Below, piece after piece: positions 8,332 to 18,080 of a stretch of DNA of 64,000 nucleotides (its first letter is position 1; the number at the start of each line of letters is the position of its first letter). This stretch comes from Streptomyces venezuelae (GTDB taxonomy: Bacteria > Actinomycetota > Actinomycetes > Streptomycetales > Streptomycetaceae), in NCBI RefSeq assembly GCF_008642275.1, contig NZ_CP029189.1, forward strand, positions 3,168,001-3,232,000. The letters are read 5' to 3'. The notes beneath the pieces were generated by a model. That model was not told the DNA's origin. It did no database searches and saw only the letters and a program-made list of their open reading frames with translations. Both the position numbers and the translations under genes were made by a program.

Positions 8332-9582
8332 GTGTCCGCCCCCGTGCCTGCCCCCGCGACCCCCGCCGCCCCCTCCGGCGGCGCGCCGCCGCCCGCGTTC
8401 GCCGCCCGCGCCGCCTCCGTGGAGGGATCCCCCGTACGCGAGATCCTCGCGCTCACCGAACGCCCCGGGATCATCTCGCTCGCCGGCGGCCTCCCCGCGC
8501 CCGAACTCTTCGACACCGAAGGTCTGCGGGCCGCGTACGACTCCGCCTTCGCGGTGTCCGCCCGGCGCGCGCTCCAGTACTCGACCACCGAGGGCGCACC
8601 GGAACTCCGCGAGGCCGTCGCCGCACGGGCGACCGCGCGCGGGCTGCCGACGGCTCCGGACGACGTCCTCGTCACCTCGGGCTCGCAGCAGGCCCTGACC
8701 CTCATCACCGCCACCCTGGTCGAACCGGGTGACGTCGTACTGGTCGAGAACCCCACCTACCTCGCGGCCCTCCAGTGCTTCGGCCTGGCGGGGGCGCGGG
8801 TGGTCGCCGTTCCCTGCGACGCGGAGGGCATCCTCCCGGACGCGCTGGCGGACGTGGTGGCGCGCGAGCGGCCGAAGCTGCTCTACACCGTCCCCACCTT
8901 CCAGAACCCGACGGGACGCACCCTCCCGGGCGCCCGCAGGGCGGCGGTCGCGGAGACCGCGGCCCGGCTCGGGCTGTGGCTGGTGGAGGACGACCCGTAC
9001 GGGGAACTCCGCTACGAGGGCTCCGACGTCCCGTGGCTGGCCGCGCACCCGGGCGCGGAGGACCGTACGGCCCTGCTCGGCAGCTTCTCGAAGGTCATGG
9101 CCCCCGGGCTGCGGCTGGGCTGGCTCCGGGCCCCGGCGGCACTGCGGCGGGCCGCGGTGGTCGCGAAGCAGGCGGCCGACCTCCACACCTCCACGGTGGA
9201 CCAGCTGGCCGCGGCGCACTACCTCGCGGCCGTCGACCTCGACGCGCACATAGCCACGGTCCGGACGGCCTACCGCGAGCGCCGCGACGCCCTGCAGAGT
9301 GCCCTGAGCCGGACCCTGGAGGCGGACTGCGACTGGAACCTGCCCGCGGGCGGCATGTTCGTCTGGGCCCGCCTGCCGGAGGACCACGACGCGGCGGACC
9401 TCCTCAGGACGGCCGTCGCCCACGGCGTCGCCTTCGTCCCGGGCGCTCCCTTCTACGCCGCCGCCCCGGACCCGCGCACCCTGCGCCTCTCCTTCACGAC
9501 GCACACGCCGTCCGAGATCACCGAAGGCGTCGGCCGGCTCGGCGCGGCACTGGAGGAGTACGGGCGCAAGCAGCTCCGGTGA
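8332..9582 (+). CDS. PLP-dependent aminotransferase (class I/II, LysN/2-aminoadipate type)
   Basis: A 416-aa fold-type I aminotransferase. Typical features are REILALTERPGIISLAGGLP near the start, the cofactor loop TSGSQQALTLI, NPTYLAALQ, VPTFQNPTGR, EDDPYGELRY, and the PLP-binding lysine in GSFSKVMAPGLRLGW. The C-terminus carries the substrate-binding RLSFTT. It resembles stand-alone relatives of MocR aminotransferase domains that use branched-chain, aromatic or 2-aminoadipate donors; the actual substrate cannot be read from sequence. The GTG start follows AAGGAG by seven bases. No HTH domain is present. Confidence 0.9.
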   Translation: MSAPVPAPATPAAPSGGAPPPAFAARAASVEGSPVREILALTERPGIISLAGGLPAPELFDTEGLRAAYDSAFAVSARRALQYSTTEGAPELREAVAARATARGLPTAPDDVLVTSGSQQALTLITATLVEPGDVVLVENPTYLAALQCFGLAGARVVAVPCDAEGILPDALADVVARERPKLLYTVPTFQNPTGRTLPGARRAAVAETAARLGLWLVEDDPYGELRYEGSDVPWLAAHPGAEDRTALLGSFSKVMAPGLRLGWLRAPAALRRAAVVAKQAADLHTSTVDQLAAAHYLAAVDLDAHIATVRTAYRERRDALQSALSRTLEADCDWNLPAGGMFVWARLPEDHDAADLLRTAVAHGVAFVPGAPFYAAAPDPRTLRLSFTTHTPSEITEGVGRLGAALEEYGRKQLR

Positions 9583-9602
9583 CGTGAGCGACGCCGCTGA
9601 CG

Positions 9603-10139
9603 TCAGTGCTGGAGGGCGACCTTGAGCAGCACGATGAGGACCCCGAGGAAGAGGTTGATCGCGCCGGCCAGCATCATCATCCGGCGCGACGCCCCGGCGC
9701 GGGCGGCGGCCACGGTGGCCCAGCCGACCTGGCCGACGAGGGCGACGATGAGCGCCAGCCACACGATGCCCTGGTGCCCCAGGCCGAAGAACGGGGCGAT
9801 GAGCGCGGCGACGGCCGGTGGGACCGCCGCCTTGATGATCGGGCGCTCCTCCCGGGCCGTACTGCGCACCACGCCCCAGCTCAGGTGGTGCACCATGCGC
9901 TCCCCGAAGAGGCGGGCGAAGACGTGCGCGGCCCAGAACACCACCCCCGTGCCCAGCAGCAGCGCGACGAGTTCCAGCCGCGGGTACTCGCCGAGCGTCC
10001 CGGCTCCGACCACCACGGAGGCGGCGAGCAGGGAGCCGTAGACGGCGCCGGTGTAGTCGCCGCGCCCGGCCACCCGCCGCGGGGCGCCCTCCGGGCCCTC
10101 CGGGGCCGGCTCCGGGCCGCCTTCCGGGGGCGCCGTCAC
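9603..10139 (-). CDS. Integral membrane protein
   Basis: A 178-aa protein with a Pro/Glu/Gly-rich N-terminus (~35 residues) and about four membrane segments (for example GSLLAASVVVGAGTLGEY, then LVALLLGTGVVFWAAHVFARLF). It was not assigned to a characterised family. Its GTG start overlaps the stop of the upstream amphi-Trp gene as GTGA, which indicates translational coupling and a two-gene operon. Confidence 0.75.
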   Translation of the reverse strand: MTAPPEGGPEPAPEGPEGAPRRVAGRGDYTGAVYGSLLAASVVVGAGTLGEYPRLELVALLLGTGVVFWAAHVFARLFGERMVHHLSWGVVRSTAREERPIIKAAVPPAVAALIAPFFGLGHQGIVWLALIVALVGQVGWATVAAARAGASRRMMMLAGAINLFLGVLIVLLKVALQH

Positions 10140-10390
10140 GCGGCCCCGGCCTGCCTGGTGGGCCACTTGAGCTCGATCTCCATCTCGATCTCCCCGTCGC
10201 CGACCTCGACCTCGATCTCGGTGCGGAGTTCGTCGGGGACGCGCAGGCTCATCTTCCCGGGGCCGAGTTCCAGTTCGGCGTTGCCGCCGTGGCGCAGTGC
10301 CTCGGCGAGCGCGGCGAGCTGATCGGCGGCTTCGAGACGGGAAAGGGAACTCTTCTGCTCGAACTTGAGGTCCTTCACGGATGTCTCCAT
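10136..10390 (-). CDS. amphi-Trp domain protein
   Basis: An 84-aa acidic protein matching the amphi-Trp domain family: MKDLKFEQK-type start, SRLEAADQLAALAEALRHGG, a beta-rich middle, and a conserved Trp near the end (MEIELKW). The family is widespread in actinobacteria and archaea but lacks a firm function. It is the first gene of a coupled pair with the membrane protein downstream. Confidence 0.82.
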   Translation of the reverse strand: METSVKDLKFEQKSSLSRLEAADQLAALAEALRHGGNAELELGPGKMSLRVPDELRTEIEVEVGDGEIEMEIELKWPTRQAGAA

Positions 10391-10453
10391 TCCGCTACGA
10401 GCACCGGGTCAGGCCCATTGTGACGCCGTACCGGAGGTCGGGCATCCCGGGCT

Positions 10454-11791
10454 TCAGCCGGCCGGGCCCGCCGCGGGACGGCTGAAGGCGAGGGCGAGGA
10501 CCTCGCCCCACTGCATGGGCGGGGCGGACGGCGGGGCCCCCGGGCGGAGCCGGGGAACCAGTACGCGCAGGGCCCCCGGGCGGATGGTGCAGGTCACGGG
10601 CGTGGGCATGGTGAGCGCCTCGCCGTCCACGGCGACGGCGATGCGTTCCGCCGCCGATCGGACGACGACCTGGCGGGAGGTGAGCAGGTGCAGGCCCGCC
10701 GCCTTCGCCCCGCGCAGTGCCACGTCGGCCGCCTGGGCGGCGTTGTTCACCCGGATCCCGACGACCCCGAGCTCGCCGAGGTCGAGCCGCGACCGGCGGG
10801 CCCCCATCGGTTCGGGGGACGAGTACGGATTGTTGCTGACCAGCAGCGCCTGCTGGGCCTCCAGCCGCGTCTCGTCGGTCACCGCGTCGAGGGTGGTGCC
10901 GGCGTATCCGAGGAGGAGGTCGGGCAGGGCGGCGAGCGCCGAGTCCGCCTTGGCGTCCCGGTACTCCGGTCGCTGCACGATCTCCGCGTAGACGCCGAAG
11001 GAGGCCGTGTTGACGAAGGTCTGGCCGCCCACGACCCCCAGGTCGATCCTGAGTTCCTCGCCGTCGGTCAGCGCGTCCAGGCACCGGGCCGGGTCCTCGC
11101 GGTCCAGTCCGAGGTCCATGGCGAAGTGGTTGCGGGTGCCCGCGGAGATCACGAGGAACGGCAGGTCGTACTCGGCGGCCACCTCGGCCACCCGGGCCTG
11201 GGTCCCGTCGCCGCCGGCCACCCCGAGCAGGTCCGCGCCCTCGGCCACCGCCTGCCGGGCGAGGGCGGCGACGTCCGTCACGACCTCCGGGTCCAGGAGC
11301 ACCACCCGGGCGCCGAGTGCCTCCCCCTTCTCGACGAGGCCGAAGCGGCCGACCTTCCCGCCGCCGGACTTCGGGTTCATGATCAGAACCGGGCTCCGCG
11401 GGGCGTCGGCCCGTGTGGCGGCCCGCATGCCGTCGGGCCGCCGGGCGGCCCGCAGCGCGGTCCGCGCGCAGGCGACGGCGGCCGCCCAGAGCGCGATGGC
11501 GAGCAGCGCCGTGGGCCACAGGTCCGCCCGGGCGTAGATGAGCAGGATGGCCACGGGCGCACCCACCACGAGCAGCGTGCCGACCAGCCGTACGGCCCCG
11601 CGGTGGGACACCACCCACCAGGTCCCCATGGCCGTGAGCGCGGCCCCGGCCACCCCGACGACGAGGACGAGCAGCCCCCCGATGACCCCCTCGGCCACCA
11701 GGGTCAGCGCCGCGAGCACCGCACAGGCCACCGCCAGCAGGGCCCACAGCCGAGCCCGCCGGGGCGGGCCGGAAGTATGCGGGAGTGCCAT
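10454..11791 (-). CDS. Diacylglycerol/lipid kinase family protein with N-terminal membrane domain
   Basis: The 445-aa protein has about four N-terminal membrane helices (residues ~10-110), then a DAGK catalytic domain. That domain starts with VLIMNPKSGGGKVGRF and carries the nucleotide-binding GVAGGDGTQARVA and SAGTRNHFAMDLGL. The C-terminal beta domain includes VNTASFGVYAE and VAVDGEAL. Such enzymes use ATP to phosphorylate diacylglycerol or a related lipid at the inner membrane leaflet; the precise lipid is unknown. A ribosome-binding site (GTGAGGGC) lies just before the ATG. Confidence 0.9.
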   Translation of the reverse strand: MALPHTSGPPRRARLWALLAVACAVLAALTLVAEGVIGGLLVLVVGVAGAALTAMGTWWVVSHRGAVRLVGTLLVVGAPVAILLIYARADLWPTALLAIALWAAAVACARTALRAARRPDGMRAATRADAPRSPVLIMNPKSGGGKVGRFGLVEKGEALGARVVLLDPEVVTDVAALARQAVAEGADLLGVAGGDGTQARVAEVAAEYDLPFLVISAGTRNHFAMDLGLDREDPARCLDALTDGEELRIDLGVVGGQTFVNTASFGVYAEIVQRPEYRDAKADSALAALPDLLLGYAGTTLDAVTDETRLEAQQALLVSNNPYSSPEPMGARRSRLDLGELGVVGIRVNNAAQAADVALRGAKAAGLHLLTSRQVVVRSAAERIAVAVDGEALTMPTPVTCTIRPGALRVLVPRLRPGAPPSAPPMQWGEVLALAFSRPAAGPAG

Positions 11792-12102
11792 GCCCTCACG
11801 TCCTCGCCTCGTGCCGGGTCATCTCCGATCATCTCCCGAACCGGATCGACCGTCGACGCGAACCCGCCCCCACCACCACGGGCAGCACCCGCACAGAACA
11901 CCCGGTCGACGGGTGGGTCCACCAGAATCTGGACACCCCGCCCTGCGGGATCTCGGTAGGCTTCGACCGGTCACAGCGAGGGTTCCGCTCCGCCTGGGGG
12001 CCGGCACGGTTCCGGTCGGCGACGGCCTTCCCGGCTGGGCGGTCGCGATCGGCAGCCGAGAGTGTGGGTGCGGCCACCTGGTCCGCCCTGGGGGAGTTCC
12101 GA
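11792..12102. other. Intergenic region between divergent genes
   Basis: This spacer separates the lipid kinase from the S1-like gene. Its frames lack consistent coding bias, and no strong palindrome or repeat was seen. It presumably holds the two divergent promoters. Confidence 0.5.
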
Positions 12103-12363
12103 ATGTCGCTGGTGGATCACCAGGAGGTCGATGTCGTCGTCACGGCCGTCGCCCCGTACGGGTCGCAGGTCGATGCCGACGGTGTCACGGGGTTCGTCGA
12201 CCAGGCCAAGCATCCGTCCTGGTGGTCGTCGGACGTACCCCCTCCGCGGGTCGGCGACCGTCTCCACGCCGTCGTGCTGGACGACTCACGGACCCCGCCC
12301 CGGCTGAGCGCGCTCACGACGGACGTCGACATCGCCCGCGTACTGCGCGCCCGCGCGTCGTGA
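12103..12363 (+). CDS. Small S1/OB-fold-like protein
   Basis: An 86-aa protein whose order of motifs fits an S1-like OB fold: VDVVVTAVAPYGSQVDADGV, then GFVDQAKHP, then PPRVGDRLHAVVLDD and PRLSAL. S1 domains bind single-stranded RNA, but short stand-alone forms in Streptomyces are uncharacterised. The ATG is preceded by GGGGGAG at a good distance. A second stretch with strong coding bias follows in another frame (12359-12538). Confidence 0.65.
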   Translation: MSLVDHQEVDVVVTAVAPYGSQVDADGVTGFVDQAKHPSWWSSDVPPPRVGDRLHAVVLDDSRTPPRLSALTTDVDIARVLRARAS

Positions 12364-12538
12364 ACGTGGAGTCGGACTCCTCGCCGACTCGCTCGTCGTC
12401 GTGGGCGAGGACCTGACCGTGGGGCTCGTCCTGGAGATCCTGCGGGCCTCCCCGTCGGGTCACGCCGTGGCCCGGGCCGTGGTCGCGGTGCACCGGGCCG
12501 AGGGGCCGGCCGGGGAGGTGCCGGCCGGTCATCCGTGA
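12359..12538 (+). pseudogene. Possible gene remnant, unknown family
   Basis: One plus-strand frame ending at a TGA at 12536-12538 has almost exclusively G/C third positions and reads as a plausible helical protein end (GEDLTVGLVLEILRASPSG, then HAVARAVVAVHRAEG). It lacks a convincing start and ribosome-binding site, and begins where the S1-like gene stops, one frame away. It may be the tail of a decayed gene or of a formerly longer S1-like protein. Confidence 0.35.
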
Positions 12539-12622
12539 CGCGGCGGCACCGCACACGTACGGGCCCTGCTCGCCGGGCGCGGCTGACCGGCACGGCGCCC
12601 GGCGGGGCCGGCGGCCCGGGTG

Positions 12623-13408
12623 TCAGTGGGCGGTGGTGTCGCGCAGGGCCGTGCCCGCGAACTCCTTGGTCCGGTCCACCGCCTGCTTCATGGAGAGGTA
12701 GTCCGTGCCGCCGGGCGGGAAGTAGTCGATCGCGCCGACCGCGCCGTAGCTCGCCCAGAAGCAGCTGGCCATGGGGAAGCCGTCGGCGAGGTTGTGCCGG
12801 CAGGCGACCGCCAGGGTTCCGGCGGTTGCGACGGTCGGCTCGCCGACCGTCTTCCGCTCGCCGCCGGGCGGCAGGGCGGCGGCCATCGCCTGCTGTGCGG
12901 CAGCCATCGGATCCGGCACGGTGTGGAAGAGCTCCGTTCGGGCGATGAGGTCCGGCGCCGACACCGTCTTGCCGGACTTGGTCAGCCTGATGACCGGGAA
13001 GCCCCAGCAGGTGGTCACGGTCTCGTTCCGGCCGCTCGAACGCGGGGACAGGCCGTCCACGCCGGAGACGCGCAGGTCCTTGCCGTCGCCGAAGCGGACG
13101 GTGGAGCTCCCCTCGTCGCACTCCAGCTGTTCCATCACCGGAAGTCCGACCGTCGTGGGCCGGGTGCCGGGGTCGGGTTCGAGCTTGCCGGCGGCCGGTC
13201 CGGGCGCCGTGCTCCCCTGCGCGCCGGGCCCGCCCGCCGTGCCCGCCGCACCCGCCGTGCCCGCCGCGCCCGCCGTGGAACTGGTGGCGGGTGAGGCCGG
13301 TCCGCCGCCCCCCGGTCCGCCGCCCCCCGGTCCGCAGCCCGCGCCGAGCCCGCCGAGCAGCACCAGCGCGATCGCCACCGCCGTCCGCATCGCGGCGTGC
13401 CTGCTCAT
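12623..13408 (-). CDS. Secreted lipoprotein of unknown function
   Basis: A 261-aa protein. The signal peptide (AVAIALVLLGGLGAGC) ends in a somewhat atypical lipobox, followed by a Gly/Pro/Ala-rich linker of ~60 residues. The mature domain has four well-spaced cysteines (LECDEG, TTCWGF, ACRHN, SCFWASYGA) that could form disulfides outside the cell. It was not matched to a named family. Starts at 13408 or 13390 are both possible; the first is preferred because a purine-rich stretch precedes it. Confidence 0.75.
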   Translation of the reverse strand: MSRHAAMRTAVAIALVLLGGLGAGCGPGGGGPGGGGPASPATSSTAGAAGTAGAAGTAGGPGAQGSTAPGPAAGKLEPDPGTRPTTVGLPVMEQLECDEGSSTVRFGDGKDLRVSGVDGLSPRSSGRNETVTTCWGFPVIRLTKSGKTVSAPDLIARTELFHTVPDPMAAAQQAMAAALPPGGERKTVGEPTVATAGTLAVACRHNLADGFPMASCFWASYGAVGAIDYFPPGGTDYLSMKQAVDRTKEFAGTALRDTTAH

Positions 13409-13517
13409 GTCCCGTACCCCCGATGCCAAAACGATCAAGGGCACCCTACGGGACGCCCCGCGCCCCGCCGGGTCCCCGCCTCCCCGCCCCTTCACACCAC
13501 CGCCCGCACACCGTAGC

Positions 13518-13532
13518 CTGACGCACCGTCAG
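13518..13532. promoter_or_regulatory. Operator CTGACG-CAC-CGTCAG
   Basis: A perfect palindrome with 6-bp arms lies 25 bp before the SDR start codon, in the promoter/leader region. It belongs to the CTGAYG-N3-CRTCAG family found at several catabolic promoters in this window. Confidence 0.7.
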
Positions 13533-13556
13533 ATCAACCGTGCCCGGAGGTCCGTC

Positions 13557-14339
13557 ATGCTGCTGCAAGGGAAGACCGTCGTCGTCTCCGGGGTCGGGGC
13601 CGGGCTCGGGCATCAGGTGGCCGCCACCGTCGTGCGCGACGGCGGGAACGCCGTGCTCGGGGCGCGGACCGAGGCGAATCTCGCCAAATCCGCCGCCGAG
13701 ATCGACCCCGACGGAGCGCACACCGCCTACCGGGCCACCGACATCACCGACGAGGCCCAGTGCGGGGCCCTCGCCGAGCTCGCGCTCGCGCGCTTCGGCC
13801 GGATCGACGCCGTCGTGCACGTCGCCGCGTGGGACTCGTACTTCGGGGGCCTCCAGGACGCCGACTTCGGGACCTGGCAGCAGATCATCGACGTCAACCT
13901 GCTGGGGACGCTGAAGATGACCCGCGCCTGCCTGCCCGCACTCAAGGAGCGCGGCGGGTCCGTGGTGATCGTCGGGACGCAGTCGGCCGTCGCCGCACCC
14001 AACGAGGTGCAGCAGGCCGCCTACGCCGCCTCCAAGGGGGCGCTGACTTCGGCCATGTACTCCATGGCCCGCGAGCTCGGCCCGCACCGGATCCGCGTCA
14101 ACACCGTGCTGCCCGGCTGGATGTGGGGCCCGCCCGTGCAGGCCTTCGTCACCTTCACCGCCCACACCGAAGGGGTGCCCGAGGCCGAGGTGCACGCCCG
14201 CCTCACCCAGCGGATGGCGCTGCCCGATCTGGCCACCGACGGGGACGTCGCCGACTCCGTCGCCTTCCTCGCCTCCGACCGGGCCAGGGCGGTAACCGGC
14301 CAGTCTCTGCTGGTCAACGCCGGTGAGCTGATGAGGTGA
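13557..14339 (+). CDS. Short-chain dehydrogenase/reductase (SDR)
   Basis: A 260-aa NAD(P)-dependent oxidoreductase. The cofactor loop is [12 protein letters not shown] and the catalytic Tyr/Lys lie in YAASKGAL, followed by [13 protein letters not shown]; the acidic ATDITDE follows beta-4. The catalytic Ser is expected in [12 protein letters not shown]. The substrate cannot be deduced. The ATG follows CGGAGG by six bases. The operator-like palindrome upstream suggests control by the same repressor as the LLM/SDR/amidohydrolase genes elsewhere in the window. Confidence 0.9.
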   Translation: MLLQGKTVVVSGVGAGLGHQVAATVVRDGGNAVLGARTEANLAKSAAEIDPDGAHTAYRATDITDEAQCGALAELALARFGRIDAVVHVAAWDSYFGGLQDADFGTWQQIIDVNLLGTLKMTRACLPALKERGGSVVIVGTQSAVAAPNEVQQAAYAASKGALTSAMYSMARELGPHRIRVNTVLPGWMWGPPVQAFVTFTAHTEGVPEAEVHARLTQRMALPDLATDGDVADSVAFLASDRARAVTGQSLLVNAGELMR

Positions 14340-14379
14340 CCCTCTCCACCGCCGGATCACCGGATCGTATGCTCGGCCC

Positions 14380-16956
14380 ATGACCACTCCGAGTGACGCT
14401 CCGACCGACAACGCGATGCGCCGCGCGCTCCGGCGGGCCCGCGACGGCGTCGCGCTCGACGCGACCGAGGCGGCCGTACTCCTCCAGGCGCGCGGCGAGG
14501 ACCTGGGGGACCTCGCCGCCTCCGCGGCACGGGTGCGGGACGCCGGGCTCGCCGCCGCCGGGCGGCCCGGTGTCATCACCTACTCCCGTAAGGTCTTCAT
14601 CCCCCTCACCCGCCTCTGCCGGGACAGGTGCCACTACTGCACCTTCGTCACCGTCCCCGGAAAGCTCCGCAAGAGCGGCCACGGGATGTACCTCTCCCCC
14701 GACGAGGTGCTCGACATCGCCCGCCAGGGGGCGGCGATGGGCTGCAAGGAAGCGCTGTTCACCCTCGGCGACCGTCCGGAGGACCGCTGGCCCGAGGCCC
14801 GCGAGTGGCTCGACGCGCACGGCTACGACGACACCCTCGCCTACGTGCGCGCCATGGCGATCCGGGTCCTGGAGGAGACCGGCCTGCTGCCGCACCTCAA
14901 TCCCGGCGTCCTGTCCTGGTCCGACCTCCAGCGCCTCAAGCCGGTCGCGCCCAGCATGGGCATGATGCTGGAGACCACCGCGACCCGCCTGTGGTCCGAG
15001 CCGGGCGGCCCCCACCACGGCTCCCCCGACAAGGACCCGGCGGTGCGGCTGCGGGTGCTGGAGGACGCGGGGCGGTCCAACGTGCCCTTCACCACCGGCG
15101 TGCTGATCGGCATCGGCGAGTCCTACGAGGAGCGCGCCGACGCCTTCTTCGAACTCCGCCGGATCCAGCGTGCCTACCACGGCGTCCAGGAGGTCATCGT
15201 CCAGAACTTCCGCGCCAAGCCGGACACCGCCATGCGCGGCATGCCGGACGCGGAGCTGGAGGAGCTGGCCGCCGCCATCGCCGTCGCGCGGCACATCCTG
15301 GGACCGAGCGCCCGGATCCAGGCCCCGCCGAACCTGGTGGACGCCGAGTACGCGCTCCTCATCGGAGCGGGCATCGACGACTGGGGCGGGGTGTCCCCGC
15401 TGACCCCCGACCACGTCAACCCCGAGCGGCCGTGGCCGCACATCGAGGAGCTGGCCGCGCGGACCGCCGCCGCCGGTTTCGAGCTGCGCGAACGCCTCAC
15501 GATCTACCCGGAGTTCCTGCGGCGCGGCGAGCCCTGGCTGGACCCGCGGCTGCTGCCGCACGTACGGGCACTGGCCGACCCGGAGACCGGGCTGGCCGAC
15601 GAGAGCGCCGCCGTCGAGGGCCGGCCGTGGCAGGAGCCGGACGAGGGCTTCACCGCGTACGGGCGCACCGACCTGCACGCCACCATCGACACCGAGGGCC
15701 GTACCGGCGACCGCCGCGACGACTTCGACGAGGTGTACGGGGACTGGGAGGCGCTGCGGGAGGCTGCCGCGCCCGGGATGGTGGCCGAGCGCATCGACAC
15801 CGACGTACGGGGCGCCCTCGCGCAGGCCGCCGACGATCCGACGAAGCTGACGGACGCGCAGGCGCTGGCGCTGCTGCACGCGGACGGCGCGGCCCTCGAC
15901 GCCCTGTGCCGCATCGCAGACGACCTGCGCAGGTCGGTCGTGGGCGACGAGGTCACGTACATCGTCACGCGGAACATCAACTTCACCAACGTCTGCTACA
16001 CCGGCTGCCGTTTCTGCGCCTTCGCGCAGCGCCGCACGGACGCCGACGCCTACACCCTCTCCCTCGACCAGGTCGCCGACCGGGCCGCCCAGGCCTGGGA
16101 GGTGGGCGCGGTCGAGGTGTGCATGCAGGGCGGCATCCACCCGGACCTGCCCGGGACGGCCTACTTCGACATCGCGCGGGCGGTGAAGCAGCGGGTGCCG
16201 GGCATGCACGTGCACGCCTTCTCTCCGATGGAGGTCGTCAACGGCGCGACCCGCACGGGCATGTCGGTACGGGACTGGCTGACGGCGGCCAAGGAGGCCG
16301 GCCTGGACTCGATCCCGGGTACGGCGGCGGAGATCCTGGACGACGAGGTCCGCTGGGTGCTGACCAAGGGCAAGCTGCCGACGGCGGACTGGATCGACGT
16401 CGTCACCACCGCGCACGAGCTCGGGATCCGCTCCTCGTCCACGATGATGTACGGGCACGTGGACCAGCCGCGGCACTGGCTCGGCCACTTCCGCACGCTG
16501 TCCCGGATCCAGCAGCAGACCGGTGGTTTCACGGAGTTCGTCACGCTGCCGTTCATCCACACCAACGCGCCCGTGTACCTGGCGGGCATCGCGCGGCCGG
16601 GCCCGACGGTCCGCGACAACCGGGCGGTGACGGCGATGGCCCGGATCCTGCTGCACCCGCACATCCCCAACATCCAGACGAGCTGGGTGAAGCTGGGGGC
16701 CGAGGGCGCGGCCGAGATGCTCCGGTCCGGGGCCAACGACCTGGGCGGGACGCTGATGGAGGAGACCATCTCGCGGATGGCCGGGTCGAGTTACGGCTCG
16801 TACAAGTCGGTGCAGGACCTGATCGCCGTGGCGGAGGCGGCCGGGCGGCCCGCGAAGGCCCGTACGACGCTGTACGGGGAGGTGCCGCGGGAGCGGCAGG
16901 ACGCCGCCCGCGCCTCGGACGGGCACCTGCCCGAGCTGCTGCCCGTACTGGACTGA
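14380..16956 (+). CDS. fbiC: FO synthase, bifunctional CofG/CofH radical SAM enzyme
   Basis: The 858-aa fusion makes 7,8-didemethyl-8-hydroxy-5-deazariboflavin (FO), the chromophore of coenzyme F420, from tyrosine and a ribityl-diaminouracil. The N-terminal CofG half has radical SAM cluster cysteines Cys80, Cys84 and Cys87 (CRDRCHYC). The C-terminal CofH half has Cys539, Cys543 and Cys546 (CYTGCRFC). Length and order match actinobacterial FbiC. A TATGCT hexamer ends six bases before the ATG with no ribosome-binding site, so the mRNA is probably leaderless. The LLM oxidoreductases at 20114 and 44665 are candidate users of F420. Confidence 0.98.
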   Translation: MTTPSDAPTDNAMRRALRRARDGVALDATEAAVLLQARGEDLGDLAASAARVRDAGLAAAGRPGVITYSRKVFIPLTRLCRDRCHYCTFVTVPGKLRKSGHGMYLSPDEVLDIARQGAAMGCKEALFTLGDRPEDRWPEAREWLDAHGYDDTLAYVRAMAIRVLEETGLLPHLNPGVLSWSDLQRLKPVAPSMGMMLETTATRLWSEPGGPHHGSPDKDPAVRLRVLEDAGRSNVPFTTGVLIGIGESYEERADAFFELRRIQRAYHGVQEVIVQNFRAKPDTAMRGMPDAELEELAAAIAVARHILGPSARIQAPPNLVDAEYALLIGAGIDDWGGVSPLTPDHVNPERPWPHIEELAARTAAAGFELRERLTIYPEFLRRGEPWLDPRLLPHVRALADPETGLADESAAVEGRPWQEPDEGFTAYGRTDLHATIDTEGRTGDRRDDFDEVYGDWEALREAAAPGMVAERIDTDVRGALAQAADDPTKLTDAQALALLHADGAALDALCRIADDLRRSVVGDEVTYIVTRNINFTNVCYTGCRFCAFAQRRTDADAYTLSLDQVADRAAQAWEVGAVEVCMQGGIHPDLPGTAYFDIARAVKQRVPGMHVHAFSPMEVVNGATRTGMSVRDWLTAAKEAGLDSIPGTAAEILDDEVRWVLTKGKLPTADWIDVVTTAHELGIRSSSTMMYGHVDQPRHWLGHFRTLSRIQQQTGGFTEFVTLPFIHTNAPVYLAGIARPGPTVRDNRAVTAMARILLHPHIPNIQTSWVKLGAEGAAEMLRSGANDLGGTLMEETISRMAGSSYGSYKSVQDLIAVAEAAGRPAKARTTLYGEVPRERQDAARASDGHLPELLPVLD

Positions 16957-16968
16957 GCGCGGACGCAC

Positions 16969-17006
16969 GCGCGGAGGGGATCCTGGGCACCGGCTCCCCT
17001 CCGCGC
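16969..17006. terminator. Bidirectional terminator between fbiC and the phosphatase gene
   Basis: A perfect 12-bp stem (GCGCGGAGGGGA at 16969-16980 with its complement at 16995-17006) lies between the two convergent stop codons. Confidence 0.8.
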
Positions 17007-17015
17007 TGACGGGGA

Positions 17016-18080
17016 TCAGCCGACCAGGAGGTCCTTCTTGAGCTCCTTCAGCTCGCGGGAGTCGATGCCGAGCCCGTTCCTGAGGTAGCGGTCGAAGGAG
17101 CCGTACGTCGCCGTGACCTCGTCGAAGCCGGCGTTCAGGTACTCGGGGCGCACGTCGAGCAGCGGCTTGTAGACGGCGGCCTGCTGGGCGGGCAGGTGGG
17201 AGAGGATCGCGTCGTTGGCGGCCTTGCGGTAGTCGTTGCTGGCCAGGTAGTCGGCCTCGACGGTCTCGCGGGGCACGCCGAGGGCGGTCAGCAGCGCGGC
17301 GTTCGCCCAGCCGGTGCGGTCCTTGCCGGCGGTGCAGTGGAAGAGGACGGAGCGGCTGCGGTCGCGCTCGATGCCTTCGAAGACCTGGGTGTAGGCCTTC
17401 TTGCCGCCGGCGCCGGAGACCATCGCCCGCTCCGCGTCCACCATGGCCTTGACGGCCTCGTCGGGGGTGCGGGGCATGGTCTGGAAGGAGCCGGAGCCCG
17501 CGAAGACGTCGGCGACGACGTAGGTGGTGCCCGTGGGCACCTTGTCGGCGTCCTTGCTGCGCTCGTCCTCCATGCGGAGGTCGAAGACCGTCCTGACGCG
17601 CAGGCGCTGCAGCTTGGCCAGGTCGTTCTCGGTCAGCTTGTTCAGGGCGTCGGAGCGGTAGATCTCGCCCATCTTGACCCACTGGCCGGTGCTGGTGCGG
17701 TAGCCGCCGGCGTCGCGGAAGTTGGCGGTGCCGTCCAGCTTGATCAGGCGGTCGGCGAGGCGCAGGCCCTGGCCGCGGCCGGGCTTGAAGTCGAACCACT
17801 GGCGGTCGGCGGCGGGCAGGCCCTTGACCACGGCCTGGCCGCGGGATCCGCCCTTCGCGACGACCTTTCCGTTCGCGCGGATCTCGACCCGGTCGGTGCC
17901 GCGGGCCTTCCACCGGAGGGTGAAGGAGCCGTCGGCTCCGGCGGTGACGGTGGCTTCGGTGAACGGGACGGCGGACCGGTCGGGCCGGTCCCAGCCGGTG
18001 GCGGAGGCGAGCGGGGCCGCGGCCAGGGAGGCGGCGAATGCGGAGGCGACGGCGGTCGCGGCGAGGAGTGCCTTCTTCAT
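17016..18080 (-). CDS. Secreted tyrosine/serine protein phosphatase
   Basis: A 354-aa protein with a cleavable signal peptide (KKALLAATAVASAFAASLAA, then APLASATG). A beta-sandwich-like region of ~90 residues precedes a phosphatase domain of the Tyr/Ser family (PtpB/LipA-like), with GTANFRDAGGYRT and the catalytic P-loop HCTAGKDRTG (Cys nucleophile, Arg binding phosphate). It is predicted to be exported; physiological substrates are unknown. The start is set at the Met heading the signal peptide, since an in-frame codon 27 residues upstream would disrupt it. Confidence 0.9.
   Translation of the reverse strand: MKKALLAATAVASAFAASLAAAPLASATGWDRPDRSAVPFTEATVTAGADGSFTLRWKARGTDRVEIRANGKVVAKGGSRGQAVVKGLPAADRQWFDFKPGRGQGLRLADRLIKLDGTANFRDAGGYRTSTGQWVKMGEIYRSDALNKLTENDLAKLQRLRVRTVFDLRMEDERSKDADKVPTGTTYVVADVFAGSGSFQTMPRTPDEAVKAMVDAERAMVSGAGGKKAYTQVFEGIERDRSRSVLFHCTAGKDRTGWANAALLTALGVPRETVEADYLASNDYRKAANDAILSHLPAQQAAVYKPLLDVRPEYLNAGFDEVTATYGSFDRYLRNGLGIDSRELKELKKDLLVG

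Noticed and set aside
9596..9605. CTGACGTCAG palindrome as a seventh member of the operator family
   Set aside because: It lacks the three-base spacer, lies between convergent stop codons and is short enough to arise by chance.
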